DNA of 62,420 nucleotides from Alkalibacillus flavidus (GTDB lineage: Bacteria; Bacillota; Bacilli; Bacillales; Alkalibacillaceae). Position 1 is the stretch's first letter; each line of letters opens with the position of its first letter. Positions 1 through 9,510 of the stretch are shown piece after piece. The stretch is from contig NZ_JBEPMX010000014.1 in NCBI RefSeq assembly GCF_040545925.1, forward strand, positions 1 to 62,420, given 5' to 3'. The translations under genes and the position numbers were made by a program. Below the pieces are notes generated by a model. It did no database searches and was not told the origin of the DNA. It saw nothing but the letters and a program-made list of their open reading frames with translations.

Positions 1-2
1 GG

Positions 3-65
3 CTTGGAGCATCTCATAAGCTACAGCTAATCTTAGATAACAAGCTAACGTTTCTACTAGACTAG
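3..65 (+). other. open reading tail at window edge, possible IS remnant
   Basis: A 20-codon open frame enters from the left edge and ends at a TAG at 63-65, reading LGASHKLQLILDNKLTFLLD. It is followed by AT-rich sequence typical of an insertion-sequence end. I cannot assign it to a family from so few residues. The neighbouring IS21 material makes a transposase tail plausible, but this is inference. Confidence 0.25.
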
Positions 66-84
66 GGTCATTTACACAAAATTA

Positions 85-115
85 TTGACACTCCCGATTA
101 AATCATGAATATAAT
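85..115 (+). promoter_or_regulatory. possible promoter upstream of istA
   Basis: TTGACA at 85-90 and TATAAT at 110-115 both match sigma-A consensus, but the spacer is 19 bp, longer than the preferred 17. It points toward the IS21 transposase. Elements of this kind can arise from an outward -35 in an IS end; I cannot show that here. Confidence 0.35.
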
Positions 116-160
116 ATATGTTTCAACATTGATTTATTTCAGGATTGTCTTTAAGTTAGA

Positions 161-250
161 TGATATTTTGATGGAGAAACAAAGGAGTTCATGGCATTTC
201 TTCAATCCTATCTCAAAGGAAGTAATGAGAGGGTGGCTAACTCCTTGTAG
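161..250 (+). pseudogene. relic of a second IS21 transposase 3' end
   Basis: This 90-base stretch is almost identical to positions 1660-1750, inside the C-terminal part of the intact transposase gene downstream. Shared landmarks are the run around GATGGAGAAACAAAGGAG and the run around CTCAAAGGAAGTAATGAGA. The relic lies upstream of the transposase start and ends in a TAG at 248-250 where the intact copy reads AAG. It looks like the 3' remnant of another copy, left by nested insertion or internal deletion. It encodes nothing complete. Confidence 0.8.
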
Positions 251-344
251 AAAGTATTTCAATTTATACCCCCTTGCATCATATTTAATGAAACTCCCTT
301 TCCTACCGATAAATAACATAGTTTTTTATAAAGGGGAGTATATC

Positions 345-1823
345 ATGACGTTATCAAAAACACAGGAAACATATATTCATAACTTAGCGAACAATCCAGA
401 AATCGATAATTTATACCATATGGATATCGAGGAAATAGCCATTGCGGCTGACACGAGCATTAAAGCCGTCATACGGTGTCTTGGTTTACAAAAGGATTTT
501 CTACAAAGGCGCGACAAAGATCCCGAGTATGAGAAGATCCTTTCGGCAAACCTCATAAAAGCATCAATCACAAAACCACGTGTGAGAAAGAGATACAAAG
601 TGACACCGGTTTTGACCGAATTGATTGAGCATTATATCCAAGAGAACAAAGAGAAAGTCAAAAAGCGTCAATCTAAACTGAAGAAGAATAAACTTCAGAT
701 CCACAACGAAGTCATAAAACATGGATTCGATATTCATTACAGTACCACCTGTAGACTCATTAATGAGTTAGAAGAGAAGAAGTTAGAAGCCTTTATTAAA
801 TGTGCTTACCGACCAGGGGAATATTGTGAGTTTGACTGGGGAAGCATTCCTTTATATATAAATGGGCACCCTCGTATATTAAAAGCTGGTGTGTTCGCCA
901 GTGCATACAGTAACTATCGGTATGCCTGCTTGTATGAATCGGAAAACCGGAAATCATTTGTTGATATCCATAATGCATTTTTTAACCATTGCGAGGGCGT
1001 TTATCAAACGGTTGTGTACGATAATATGAGTCTTGCCGTGAATCATCAACGCTCCAAAAATGGAAAGAAGAAACCTTCTAGAATTCTGAAAGCATTGTCC
1101 AAACACCACAATTTTAATTATCGCTTTTGTAATGTACGAAAGGGGAATGAAAAGGGACATGTCGAGAAGACTATCGGTGTAATAGAAGATACTATCTTTT
1201 CAAATAGAAGCTCATTTTCTTCATTAGAGGAAGCCAATCACTACCTAATGGAGGAGCTTATGAAGCTGAATCATAAGGAATGTCTGTATAACCGGAAGAC
1301 ATGTATTCAACGATTTAAGGAAGAACAAAAGGTGCTGCGACCCTTACAAAGTGATTTTATGTATGTAGAAAAAGACAAAAGAGTTGTGAATAAAAGTTCT
1401 ATGATCCAGTTTCAAAATAACCTTTACTCTGTGCCAACTCAATATGTCGGGAAGAAGGTGGATATTCATTACACAGATATTCATATCAAATGTATTTATA
1501 AAGGCGACGTGATCGCTACTCATACTCGATTAACAGGTGTAGATGAGCATTCTCTATCATTACTTCACCATACGGACCTGTTCATCAAAAAGCCTGGAGG
1601 ATTTGTACATAGCCTTTTATATCATCAACTCCCTTATGTAATCCAGAAAACATACAGGAAATATTTTGATGGAGAAACAAAGGAGTTCATGACATTTCTG
1701 CAATCCTACCTCAAAGGAAGTAATGAGATGGTGGCTGACTCCTTGAAGAATGTTTTTTCCAAAATAAAGGGAAAGATCACAAAAGAAAAGCTCATATCCA
1801 AATTCGAAGAAAATCTTCAATGA
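345..1823 (+). CDS. istA: IS21-family transposase (IstA type), istB missing
   Basis: This is a 492-residue DDE transposase that would cut and join IS ends. The N-terminus has a helix-turn-helix-like region (about residues 10-60). The catalytic core shows Asp in CEFDWGS, Asp in VVYDNMS and Glu in NEKGHVEKTIG, the usual IS21 IstA triad. The start at 345 is chosen because AAGGGGAG lies just upstream; a longer frame from 105 runs through the duplicated relic. IS21 elements normally need IstB, an AAA+ ATPase encoded directly downstream. Here only a 17-codon open stub follows the stop, so the copy is probably unable to move by itself. A duplicate of its 3' end sits at 161-250. Confidence 0.88.
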   Translation: MTLSKTQETYIHNLANNPEIDNLYHMDIEEIAIAADTSIKAVIRCLGLQKDFLQRRDKDPEYEKILSANLIKASITKPRVRKRYKVTPVLTELIEHYIQENKEKVKKRQSKLKKNKLQIHNEVIKHGFDIHYSTTCRLINELEEKKLEAFIKCAYRPGEYCEFDWGSIPLYINGHPRILKAGVFASAYSNYRYACLYESENRKSFVDIHNAFFNHCEGVYQTVVYDNMSLAVNHQRSKNGKKKPSRILKALSKHHNFNYRFCNVRKGNEKGHVEKTIGVIEDTIFSNRSSFSSLEEANHYLMEELMKLNHKECLYNRKTCIQRFKEEQKVLRPLQSDFMYVEKDKRVVNKSSMIQFQNNLYSVPTQYVGKKVDIHYTDIHIKCIYKGDVIATHTRLTGVDEHSLSLLHHTDLFIKKPGGFVHSLLYHQLPYVIQKTYRKYFDGETKEFMTFLQSYLKGSNEMVADSLKNVFSKIKGKITKEKLISKFEENLQ

Positions 1824-2261
1824 AAATGGATGATTTTAACTTATTAAAGTATAAGGAGGTCAATTTTATTTAGAATTAAAGATAATATGTCATTCACCTA
1901 CCACTCATCCTATTTTTTTTAAAATGAATGATTTCATTATTTATAACCATATATGTCTGAATATTGGTAATTATCCGTATTTTATTAAACATAAAAAATA
2001 CGGAGAAGCCATGATGAGCTCCCCCAGTTTTTTCGTCATGCGTATATGTGGTTTTCCGGAATGCGAAAATACAGGAGGCTCGAGCCGTGCCCCTGCATAG
2101 AAAACACTGCGAAAAAACGAACGTAGTGAGATTGAGCAGATGTTGCACTTGTGCCCTATGGGTGCAAGCATCCACCGTAAGCGATCACCTGACACCAACG
2201 GCTACCATCCCTCAATTCACCCTAAATTGCGCCACTACCCCAACAAATATTGTAGAGCCAT
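1824..2261. other. gene-free stretch downstream of istA
   Basis: I see no supportable gene here. The region holds the short open stub after istA (ATG at 1823-1825 to about 1873) and a hairpin with 9-bp arms at 1975-1983 and 1995-2003. Beyond that is GC-richer sequence unlike its flanks at about 2030-2250, probably debris of an older insertion. IstB is not recognisable. Confidence 0.5.
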
Positions 2262-2302
2262 AAAAAAAGACCCCATGAAGGGAGTCCATGAGGTCTTTTC
2301 TA
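2262..2302 (-). terminator. rho-independent terminator of the S-layer transcription unit
   Basis: The arms AAAAAGACCCCATG (from 2264) and CATGAGGTCTTTT (2287-2299) form a strong stem. On the minus strand the stem is followed by a run of T, about 45 bp after the stop of the exported protein gene. Confidence 0.85.
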
Positions 2303-2347
2303 TTTACTTCATTCATATATTAAAATATGAACTTATAAAGCAAAGAA

Positions 2348-5300
2348 TTAATATTGTTCTAAGTTGATATTTACAGTTACACTTTGGTCTGTAATTGTAA
2401 AGTCTTTAGAACCAACTGCTGCTTCATCTTTACCAGCATCAGTACCGCCAGCATCTTGGCTAACAAATACTTTTGCAGTATAGTCACCAGCAGTTAAGCC
2501 TTCGCTTACATCAAACTTGTAAGAGTTTCCAGAAGACTTACCATAAGATACTTCATTACCTTCGGAATCATAAATTACAACACGAGCTTCGTTAGTAGTC
2601 GCACCACCATCTAACTTAGTAAATGATACCGTAGCTGCATAAGATTGTTCGAATGTGTTATCTACAACAACATCTGAACCTTCAGAGATTGTCTTAGTAA
2701 ACGTATATGGAGCGTACTTAGTACCTGTAGCTGGTGTTGCTGTAATAGTATAATCTCCAGCAGGTAATTCTTCTAGTAATGCATCAGTATTATTTTGTAA
2801 TACTGTACCAGTGTAAGCATAACCATGTTCATTTACAGCTGTAATAGAAGCTAATTCAACATTTGATGTGAATTCAAGTGAGCTTGGGTCAACTTCTTCA
2901 ACATCAATTGAAGGTCTTGTTACATCTTGATTTACTAAATCAACTGTTAGTGTAGTTGTAGCAAATAGACCATTTGTTGCACCGTCACTATCAGTAATTA
3001 CTACTTCGTAAGAACCTGGTGTTTTATCAGTAACAGAAAAACCTCCATTTGCAGCAGTTGTAGTACTAGTGGAACCAAATTCAACATCAGCACTATCTAC
3101 TGGTAAACCATTCATCTTCACAAAACTTGAGAAATCAAGTTTATCGTTTGGAGTTAACGTGATTTCTGGATCAGCACTCAAAGTGATGTCATAACCGCTA
3201 GCATTATCAGAGAAATCGAAATTAGGGATTTCATCTACTGAACTGCTTGCATCAGTATCGAGATAACCAACAAAGTGATCTTTTGAAAGTACTTTAACCT
3301 TTTTAGCACCTTGAGGTACTGCTTTGAATTCAGGTAGTACGGCATCGTCACCACTATTATCAGCAAGTCCAGTAAAGTCAGCAGAATCTCCTAAAATTGG
3401 ATTTCCATTCTCATCAGTAAGAAGTACAGTTACTGCATTTTCAGAATATTCACTGCTAGTTCTAATATCGTCAATCTTTACGATACCAGCTTGTGTAATT
3501 TCTAAGTCTTCTGCAACATCTTCTGTTACATTAATGTTTTCAGTTTTAGTAACGTTATAGTCACCAGAAACTACAGCCTGATAGTCACCATCAGCAATAT
3601 TTGCAAAGTTGTAACCAAATGATAATTCGTCTGCTGCAAAGCCTTCGCTATCACCATCCGGGCTGTCTTGGTTTTTCTTCGTTAATAAAGTAACTCCATG
3701 TTGTTTCAATTCAACTGTATAAGTGTCATTTGAACCAGTTTTTAGAGTTTGACCATCAACTGAAGATAATACATCACCAGATAAGGAATTGATGTCACCT
3801 AAGTCAGTATCAAGGACAACTTTAATATCTTTATCTTGGCCTTCAGTGATTTCTACAGGAATAACTTTTTGAGCGAAATCAAGACTAGTATCATCTTTCA
3901 CTTTAAGATAATAAGTGCCTGAAACAAGGTTATGTGCGCTAAATGTAAATGTTCCATCAGCATTAGCACTGAAATCAGTTAATGCTTCTACTGAAGAATC
4001 ATTAGATTTAACTAACTCTAAGTCAATATCATTTTCGCTAAGGTTTCTAGTTGTACCAGAACCGTTAGAAACAGTAACTGAATTTAAAGTGTTTGCCGCT
4101 ACAATTGTATTTGCTTGAGTTGAAGCACCAGCATCTGTAACAGAAATTGCTGTTGCATCAAACGTTGAAGGTGTACCTGTTACGCCTTGTAAAAGGGTTT
4201 CTAATTCTGAAGCACTATGATTTGCAGTATCGCTATCTAGTGTAACTGTTATTGTGTCGCCTGACATTACAGCGCCTTCTGAAGCTCCAGAACTTGCATT
4301 AAATTCAATAGTTACATTCCCCATAGCACCATTAACAGCGCCCATATCAATATCAAAATTAGTACCTGAACCATCTACAATTTCTACAGCATTAGCAGTC
4401 GCAGCTTGGTCATTATCTTCAATAGCATTATTAAAGATTTGACCAGATAATGTCATTGCTTCTACTGATTCAGCATTTTCCATTACAACATTATCTAATG
4501 TGTAAAGGTCGCCTTCGCCAGCATCAAGGTTTTCTTCGGAAATTGTTAGCTCTCTAGTTACAGCGTTGCTGTAAGATGCTCCAGTAACTGTGAATCGGTA
4601 TTGTTCACCAATCGTTAAATCACCAATAGCTGGAGTACCGGTATTTTCATCAATTGTAGCAACCCCAGCAGAACCTACTGCAGAGCTAATATCACTTGCA
4701 ACTGTAATCCACATTTCTTCTTGAGTATCCCATTTTTGCATTGAGATAGTTACATCACTAGTCGTTAAAGGATTACCTTCGTTATCATTTAGTGGAATCT
4801 TAATTTCAGTATTTGTTGAAGCAGTAACTTCTGGCTGAATCTTTGTCATGTCTTGAGATAAGTCAAGTACCATACCAGTTAGTTTTCCATCTTTAACTGA
4901 GATTCTACTATCACCAGAAGTATAGTTTTCATTATCTACATAGCCATCATAGCTTAATTCAACTCGTTTACTACCTGTGCTTGTTGAAGCTTCAAAGTAC
5001 CCATCTGCATCTGTAGTAACTGTCGTACCACTGATATTTAATTCAAGGCCTTCTACTGGTGTTCCGTTCAAGTCACTTCCTACAACATAACCTGCAATAC
5101 CAGTTTCACCAGTTTGCTCTACTACTGATACACTTTCAGAAGCTGTATCAACTTTACCATCTGCATCATAAGCAGTAACAGTTACAGTATATAACCCATC
5201 AGATAAAGCAGAAGAAGTGAATGTATAACTACCATCAGTTAGGGTTGCTTCAGTAGTAGTTCCATCAATTGTAACTTCTACTTTATCAGCTAAGCTAACA

Positions 5301-5899
5301 TCACCAGATACAGTCACTGTTTGATCATCATTTACAGTAGCTGTTACTGAATCAACACTAGCCTCAGTTGGAGCAACAAATGCTTCGTCTAAAGCAACAT
5401 CTGTGAATGTTTGTCCATTATATTCGAATGATACTGTAGTCGCACCATCTTCTAGAGCAGAATCTAGAGTGATCGTTTCAGTAGTACCGTTTGCGAATGT
5501 AACTTCAACTTTTGTAGCATTAATCGCACTTACAGATTCAACAGTTAGTTCATCTGTTACATCTGAAGAGTCTTTGATTTCTGAAAGGCTAACTTCATTT
5601 TCTGTTTCAAAGTCTTCTACAGTTTCAGCACTATTTAGTAAATCTTCTTCACTCTTAGTGATGATGTCTGTCATTTTATATACAGAATCACCTGAAACCA
5701 TATGATTGTTTTCATCTAATAAATGCTCTACTTTTTCATTTGGTGAAAGTTCTTGAAATGCCTCTAATGACATGAAAGTGCCATTTTCAATATCATAAAT
5801 ACCTTCTAGTTCAGCGTTCGCAGCAACTGGAGACGCTACAAAAGCTGTTGCTGTTGCAGATAACGCTGCAATACTTGCAATTTTAGTCTTGTTATTCAT
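2348..5899 (-). CDS. large exported Ig/carboxypeptidase-regulatory-like repeat protein, S-layer associated
   Basis: This 1183-residue protein has a signal peptide (MNNKTKIASIAALSATATAFVASPVAANA) and no catalytic motif I recognise. After a unique N-terminal segment come many beta-rich modules resembling bacterial Ig-like and carboxypeptidase-regulatory-like folds (for example IAGYVVGSDLNGTPVEGL). Asp and Glu are very abundant, as in surface proteins of halophiles. The start at 5899 is supported by GGAGG 7 bases upstream; a longer frame to 5974 runs through an intergenic hairpin and has no ribosome site. It lies 76 bp behind the SLH protein gene, and both share a VESVSxIN..V.V.F motif, so they are probably co-expressed wall proteins. 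It has no SLH domain, so attachment may be indirect. Confidence 0.8.
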   Translation of the reverse strand: MNNKTKIASIAALSATATAFVASPVAANAELEGIYDIENGTFMSLEAFQELSPNEKVEHLLDENNHMVSGDSVYKMTDIITKSEEDLLNSAETVEDFETENEVSLSEIKDSSDVTDELTVESVSAINATKVEVTFANGTTETITLDSALEDGATTVSFEYNGQTFTDVALDEAFVAPTEASVDSVTATVNDDQTVTVSGDVSLADKVEVTIDGTTTEATLTDGSYTFTSSALSDGLYTVTVTAYDADGKVDTASESVSVVEQTGETGIAGYVVGSDLNGTPVEGLELNISGTTVTTDADGYFEASTSTGSKRVELSYDGYVDNENYTSGDSRISVKDGKLTGMVLDLSQDMTKIQPEVTASTNTEIKIPLNDNEGNPLTTSDVTISMQKWDTQEEMWITVASDISSAVGSAGVATIDENTGTPAIGDLTIGEQYRFTVTGASYSNAVTRELTISEENLDAGEGDLYTLDNVVMENAESVEAMTLSGQIFNNAIEDNDQAATANAVEIVDGSGTNFDIDMGAVNGAMGNVTIEFNASSGASEGAVMSGDTITVTLDSDTANHSASELETLLQGVTGTPSTFDATAISVTDAGASTQANTIVAANTLNSVTVSNGSGTTRNLSENDIDLELVKSNDSSVEALTDFSANADGTFTFSAHNLVSGTYYLKVKDDTSLDFAQKVIPVEITEGQDKDIKVVLDTDLGDINSLSGDVLSSVDGQTLKTGSNDTYTVELKQHGVTLLTKKNQDSPDGDSEGFAADELSFGYNFANIADGDYQAVVSGDYNVTKTENINVTEDVAEDLEITQAGIVKIDDIRTSSEYSENAVTVLLTDENGNPILGDSADFTGLADNSGDDAVLPEFKAVPQGAKKVKVLSKDHFVGYLDTDASSSVDEIPNFDFSDNASGYDITLSADPEITLTPNDKLDFSSFVKMNGLPVDSADVEFGSTSTTTAANGGFSVTDKTPGSYEVVITDSDGATNGLFATTTLTVDLVNQDVTRPSIDVEEVDPSSLEFTSNVELASITAVNEHGYAYTGTVLQNNTDALLEELPAGDYTITATPATGTKYAPYTFTKTISEGSDVVVDNTFEQSYAATVSFTKLDGGATTNEARVVIYDSEGNEVSYGKSSGNSYKFDVSEGLTAGDYTAKVFVSQDAGGTDAGKDEAAVGSKDFTITDQSVTVNINLEQY

Positions 5900-5921
5900 G
5901 TCGATACCTCCATTTTGTTTA

Positions 5922-5963
5922 TTGTAATACAGGTTTAGCTCAATTGCTAAACCTGTATTACAA
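5922..5963 (-). promoter_or_regulatory. perfect 18-bp intercistronic hairpin
   Basis: TTGTAATACAGGTTTAGC (5922-5939) and its exact complement (5946-5963) flank a 6-base loop between the SLH gene stop (5976) and the next start (5899). No T-run follows on the minus strand, so it is not a standard terminator. A processing or stability element, or an attenuator setting unequal expression of the two proteins, fits better (inference). Confidence 0.75.
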
Positions 5964-5975
5964 AATTGATACATA

Positions 5976-8900
5976 TTATTCTACAAAGTTAATTGTAGTT
6001 TCAGTAATGACTTCTTCACCTGCTTCATTTGTATATGAAACTTTTACTGTCTCATGAATCTCATCATTATAGCCAGGAACGTCTTCAGAGAATTCACCTT
6101 CTGATACATTCACAGTTTCTGCTAGTTCTTGATCTGCTTCTAAGCCTTCGCCAGTTAGAAGAACATCAACTGAATCGATAGTATCAACGTCCTCATCAGC
6201 GACCGTACCCTCTAGTGTTAAAGTACCAACACCAAGGCTAGCTGCTAAGTCATTTGCATATGAACCGTCAGCTGATGTGATTTCAAATGTTTGTGTTTCA
6301 CCATTATCGTCTCCATCACCATTGTCTCCACCAGTAGAGCCGTCACCTGTAATTGGAGTTGTTTCGTCCGCTTCAACACCGTCTACGTCAGCAACTGTTT
6401 GGTCTAAAGTAGAGTTTGTACCAAGATCATTTAGTGTGTAAACATCTACTGTATTCCAACTAGTTACGTCTACGCGAGTAACTTCGTTTGTATCACCGTC
6501 TGTTGTTACAAGGTAATTATCTGCATTGCCTGCGGATTCTAAATCGACTGCTTGGTCAAAAGTGATAGTAAACTGCTTGTTAGCATTTGTTGTAATGTTA
6601 CTTACAGCAGGCGCGTCGCCGTGTAGGTTATGACTAAATGATGATGGTGAGTTTAATGTTGCAGCTAATGTTAATCCAGCCGCTGATTCAACTCCATCTG
6701 AATTAGTGATTGCTAATTCTTCATATTCTAAAATTTCATTTCGTTGTGGCTCATCTGTACCGATGTAATTGTTATAGCCGTCAATATTTGGTGTTTCAGT
6801 GAATTCGATTGTTAACAATGTACGACCAGTTGGGTCTTCTGTTGTTTCGAACGTGTTACCTTCACCTAATACGATATTGCTATATTCTGCACCATCGTTT
6901 AATTCGCTTGCACGAATTAAGTCTCCATCTTGTAGGTCCATATTTTCAGAGAATAGGATGTTCCAAGTGTCGCCGGTATCAACTTCACCTGTTAAACCTT
7001 GGTCAATTGCTGTAAATTGTTCTACTACTGGTGTTTCATTCGTAGTTTCTTGTGGTACTTGTACATGACCAGCAACACCGCTATCGCTCAGGTCTTCACC
7101 ACTTACATCTACATCATTTGTTACTTCATTTTCTACTTTGATACGGTAAACATACTGTCCGTCTGCTACATTTTCATCTGTGAACCATGTTAGGTTTGTT
7201 GTTCCAACTTCTTCCCATTGGAAGTCTGATGTGACATCATCAGATGTATTACCAATGCCGTCTGGGCCTACTGAAGGAGCACGTTCTACAATATAGCTTG
7301 AGCCTTCATTATTGATATTACCATTATTCCATTCTAGGTGCACGTTATTATCAGCTACAAGTGCTTCAACTGCAGTTGGTGCTTCTGAACCGTATTCCTC
7401 AATAAAGTTAAATGTTGATACGCCGTCTTCACGGTAGCTAACATCTAATACATCGCTAGGTGTTAATAATGAATGGAATTCATCTTCTGAAATTCCAATA
7501 CCTTCTAATTGGTATTCATCTTCAGAGTCATATGAGAATAAGCGTCCTTCTGTATCGATAAATGCATTATGTTCAGGGAAATGTGTTGCTGTGTAGCCCT
7601 GTAATGTTTGAACATCTTCATAATTACCGAAATCAGCTTCTTCTGAGTAGAATGCTAACGCTCCGCCAATACCAACTGCTTCAGTCGGAACGCCGTCGCG
7701 ATCAACTGATAAATGGTCGTCTGAGTTAGCATCTTGGAATACTACTGGAACGACAGTCTCAGCTTGATCTTGATTGTCTACTGTAAATGTTAGTTCGTCA
7801 TCACTTGGAACGTCAATGCCGTCTGCATAACTGTTGAAGTGGTCTACACCATTCACTTCTTCAATAGTTGATTGAAGTTCAGCGTTTTCAAATTGTTTTA
7901 AGTGAACGCGAAGGTTGTCATCAGAGTCATTGATGAACACTGGTTGACCATCTTCGTTTTGTGTGATGTAAGAAGCAGGTACTAACGCAATGTCTACTTG
8001 ACCAGTTAGTCCTGAGACATTCACTGTATATTGACGTTTGCCACGATCGATGTTGTCGTCATCTGAAGATTCAGCAGTGCTGATTTGTTTTAGTACTGAG
8101 TCAGTTTCTTGGATTTCGATATCATCATTATATGAACCAGTGTTACCTTGTAGGATATAGCTACCTACTTCAGCACCTTCATAACTGACTGTGTATTCAT
8201 AACCAGTCGTTTGTGATGTTGTAGTCAAGTAAACGATGTTTGGATTACTTGAATCTACTTCAGCATCACGGACTGTAATACCATTGTCGATATCAAAGTC
8301 AGACGCATCAACACCTTCTGTTAATTCTTGGTTGAATACAACACGAACTTGTTGGTGATTGATAGAACTTACTGATTCAACTGCTAGTTCTTCCTCTTCA
8401 CCGTATTGGTCCATAGCTGTTGCTACTAATTTAGCAAAGTGTTGACGTTGCATGTCGTTTTCTGGGAAGTATTGTCCTTCACCATTACCTGTTACTAGTC
8501 CATGTGAAGCTAAGATGTGTACGTTGTTAGCATACCATTCGCCTTCATCAACATCGTCGAATGTTACTTCACTAGCTTCATCTAATTCTAAACCGTAACC
8601 TTTAACGACCATTTCAGCGATAGCTGCACGGCTTAAATCATTTGATGGGTTGAAATGTCCATCTTCATCACCTTGAACAACACCAGCTTCATAAAGCGCT
8701 GTGATTGAATCTGCAGCCCAATGTTCGTCAGATACATCCGGGAATGGGTTTTCACCTTCTGGTTGTAAATCTAATGCTTTAGCTAACATTTCTGCAGCTG
8801 AAGCACGGGACATATAGTCCTCTGGATTGAAGTTACCGTTTTCGTCACCTTGAACAACACCAGCCGCTGCTAGAGTTTCAATTTGATCGAAATAAGGGTG

Positions 8901-9032
8901 GTCTGTTTGCACGTCTGAGAACGTGTGATCATCAGCTGAAGCTACTGCTGGCGCAATTGCTGTCGCCGCTAACGCAGCTGCTGCTGACGTCGTCATAACT
9001 TTACGTGCATTGTTTTTACGAAAGTTACTCAT
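5976..9032 (-). CDS. S-layer protein with three N-terminal SLH domains
   Basis: This 1018-residue exported protein has a basic N-terminus, a hydrophobic signal segment ending near AVASADD, and three SLH domains at about residues 34-205 (FSDVQTDHPYFDQIE, FPDVSDEHWAADSI, FDDVDEGEWYANNV). SLH domains bind pyruvylated secondary wall polymer, and csaB, the pyruvyltransferase gene, lies about 3 kb away. The remainder is beta-rich with Ig-like segments, a fibronectin-like stretch and an acidic low-complexity linker near residues 880-900. Size, composition and position suggest a main S-layer subunit or a close paralogue. The start is supported by AAGGAGGAG 10 bases upstream. Confidence 0.88.
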   Translation of the reverse strand: MSNFRKNNARKVMTTSAAAALAATAIAPAVASADDHTFSDVQTDHPYFDQIETLAAAGVVQGDENGNFNPEDYMSRASAAEMLAKALDLQPEGENPFPDVSDEHWAADSITALYEAGVVQGDEDGHFNPSNDLSRAAIAEMVVKGYGLELDEASEVTFDDVDEGEWYANNVHILASHGLVTGNGEGQYFPENDMQRQHFAKLVATAMDQYGEEEELAVESVSSINHQQVRVVFNQELTEGVDASDFDIDNGITVRDAEVDSSNPNIVYLTTTSQTTGYEYTVSYEGAEVGSYILQGNTGSYNDDIEIQETDSVLKQISTAESSDDDNIDRGKRQYTVNVSGLTGQVDIALVPASYITQNEDGQPVFINDSDDNLRVHLKQFENAELQSTIEEVNGVDHFNSYADGIDVPSDDELTFTVDNQDQAETVVPVVFQDANSDDHLSVDRDGVPTEAVGIGGALAFYSEEADFGNYEDVQTLQGYTATHFPEHNAFIDTEGRLFSYDSEDEYQLEGIGISEDEFHSLLTPSDVLDVSYREDGVSTFNFIEEYGSEAPTAVEALVADNNVHLEWNNGNINNEGSSYIVERAPSVGPDGIGNTSDDVTSDFQWEEVGTTNLTWFTDENVADGQYVYRIKVENEVTNDVDVSGEDLSDSGVAGHVQVPQETTNETPVVEQFTAIDQGLTGEVDTGDTWNILFSENMDLQDGDLIRASELNDGAEYSNIVLGEGNTFETTEDPTGRTLLTIEFTETPNIDGYNNYIGTDEPQRNEILEYEELAITNSDGVESAAGLTLAATLNSPSSFSHNLHGDAPAVSNITTNANKQFTITFDQAVDLESAGNADNYLVTTDGDTNEVTRVDVTSWNTVDVYTLNDLGTNSTLDQTVADVDGVEADETTPITGDGSTGGDNGDGDDNGETQTFEITSADGSYANDLAASLGVGTLTLEGTVADEDVDTIDSVDVLLTGEGLEADQELAETVNVSEGEFSEDVPGYNDEIHETVKVSYTNEAGEEVITETTINFVE

Positions 9033-9062
9033 AAAATGTTTCTCCTCCTTGGCTCTATTATT

Positions 9063-9122
9063 AGAAAACTATAAATTGACACGATTTCTATGTATTTATA
9101 GTTTTCTCATTACCTAATTGAA
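9063..9122 (-). promoter_or_regulatory. promoter/dyad element of the S-layer gene
   Basis: Exact 13-bp inverted arms (AGAAAACTATAAA at 9063-9075 and its complement at 9095-9107) lie 30-75 bp upstream of the S-layer start. The distal arm contains a TATAAA (minus strand, 9100-9095) that could be a -10, with TTCAAT (9122-9117) 16 bp away as a poor -35. The dyad could be an operator or a 5'-leader hairpin stabilising an abundant mRNA; sequence alone does not decide. Confidence 0.45.
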
Positions 9123-9478
9123 TAAGAGATTTTCAGGTAACTCATACACCAAAATATAACACCAACAAAAAAAGAAATCAATATTTTTCCTAAACAAAAT
9201 ATTAATTTTTTCACAATTCTGTCTGTGTAATATTTGGTATTATGTATTAGCCTAAATACTATCTTAGTATTTTTATAGAAAAAGTCAACAGTTTGCAAAT
9301 GAGAAATATGAAATTGTGACTATTTTCATATAATTAGTTGAATCTGGTAAAGGTACCTTTGGTGTGTTTTTAATTTTAATAGATTGATTAGCTATGACTT
9401 TTGGTTAATGGTTAGAACTTTATGGTAAGAAATTTCATGAACTTCTTTATGAATGATGTTAGTTATTGCATGTTTTTG
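9123..9478. other. AT-rich divergent intergenic region
   Basis: About 350 bp of AT-rich DNA lies between the divergent S-layer and wall-polymer genes. I see no gene: the only open frame has no ribosome site and biased low-complexity content. It probably holds upstream S-layer promoter elements. Confidence 0.5.
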
Positions 9479-9485
9479 ATATAAT
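9477..9485 (+). promoter_or_regulatory. extended -10 promoter of the tagA-flippase-csaB operon
   Basis: TGATATAAT is an extended -10 (TGnTATAAT) 26 bp before the start codon. No good -35 stands 17 bp upstream, which extended -10 promoters can tolerate. Confidence 0.55.
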
Positions 9486-9510
9486 ATGACTAACGAAGGG
9501 AGTCAAAGTC

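Noticed and set aside
105..344. Upstream extension of the IS21 transposase
   Set aside because: It runs through the duplicated relic, and the ribosome site and family-like N-terminus begin at 345.
1894..2367. Several overlapping frames after istA
   Set aside because: They cover each other on both strands, have no ribosome sites and resemble no family I know; part spans a terminator.
9110..9298. Possible small gene upstream of the S-layer gene
   Set aside because: AT-rich frame with no ribosome site and irregular composition; it lies in the expected promoter region.
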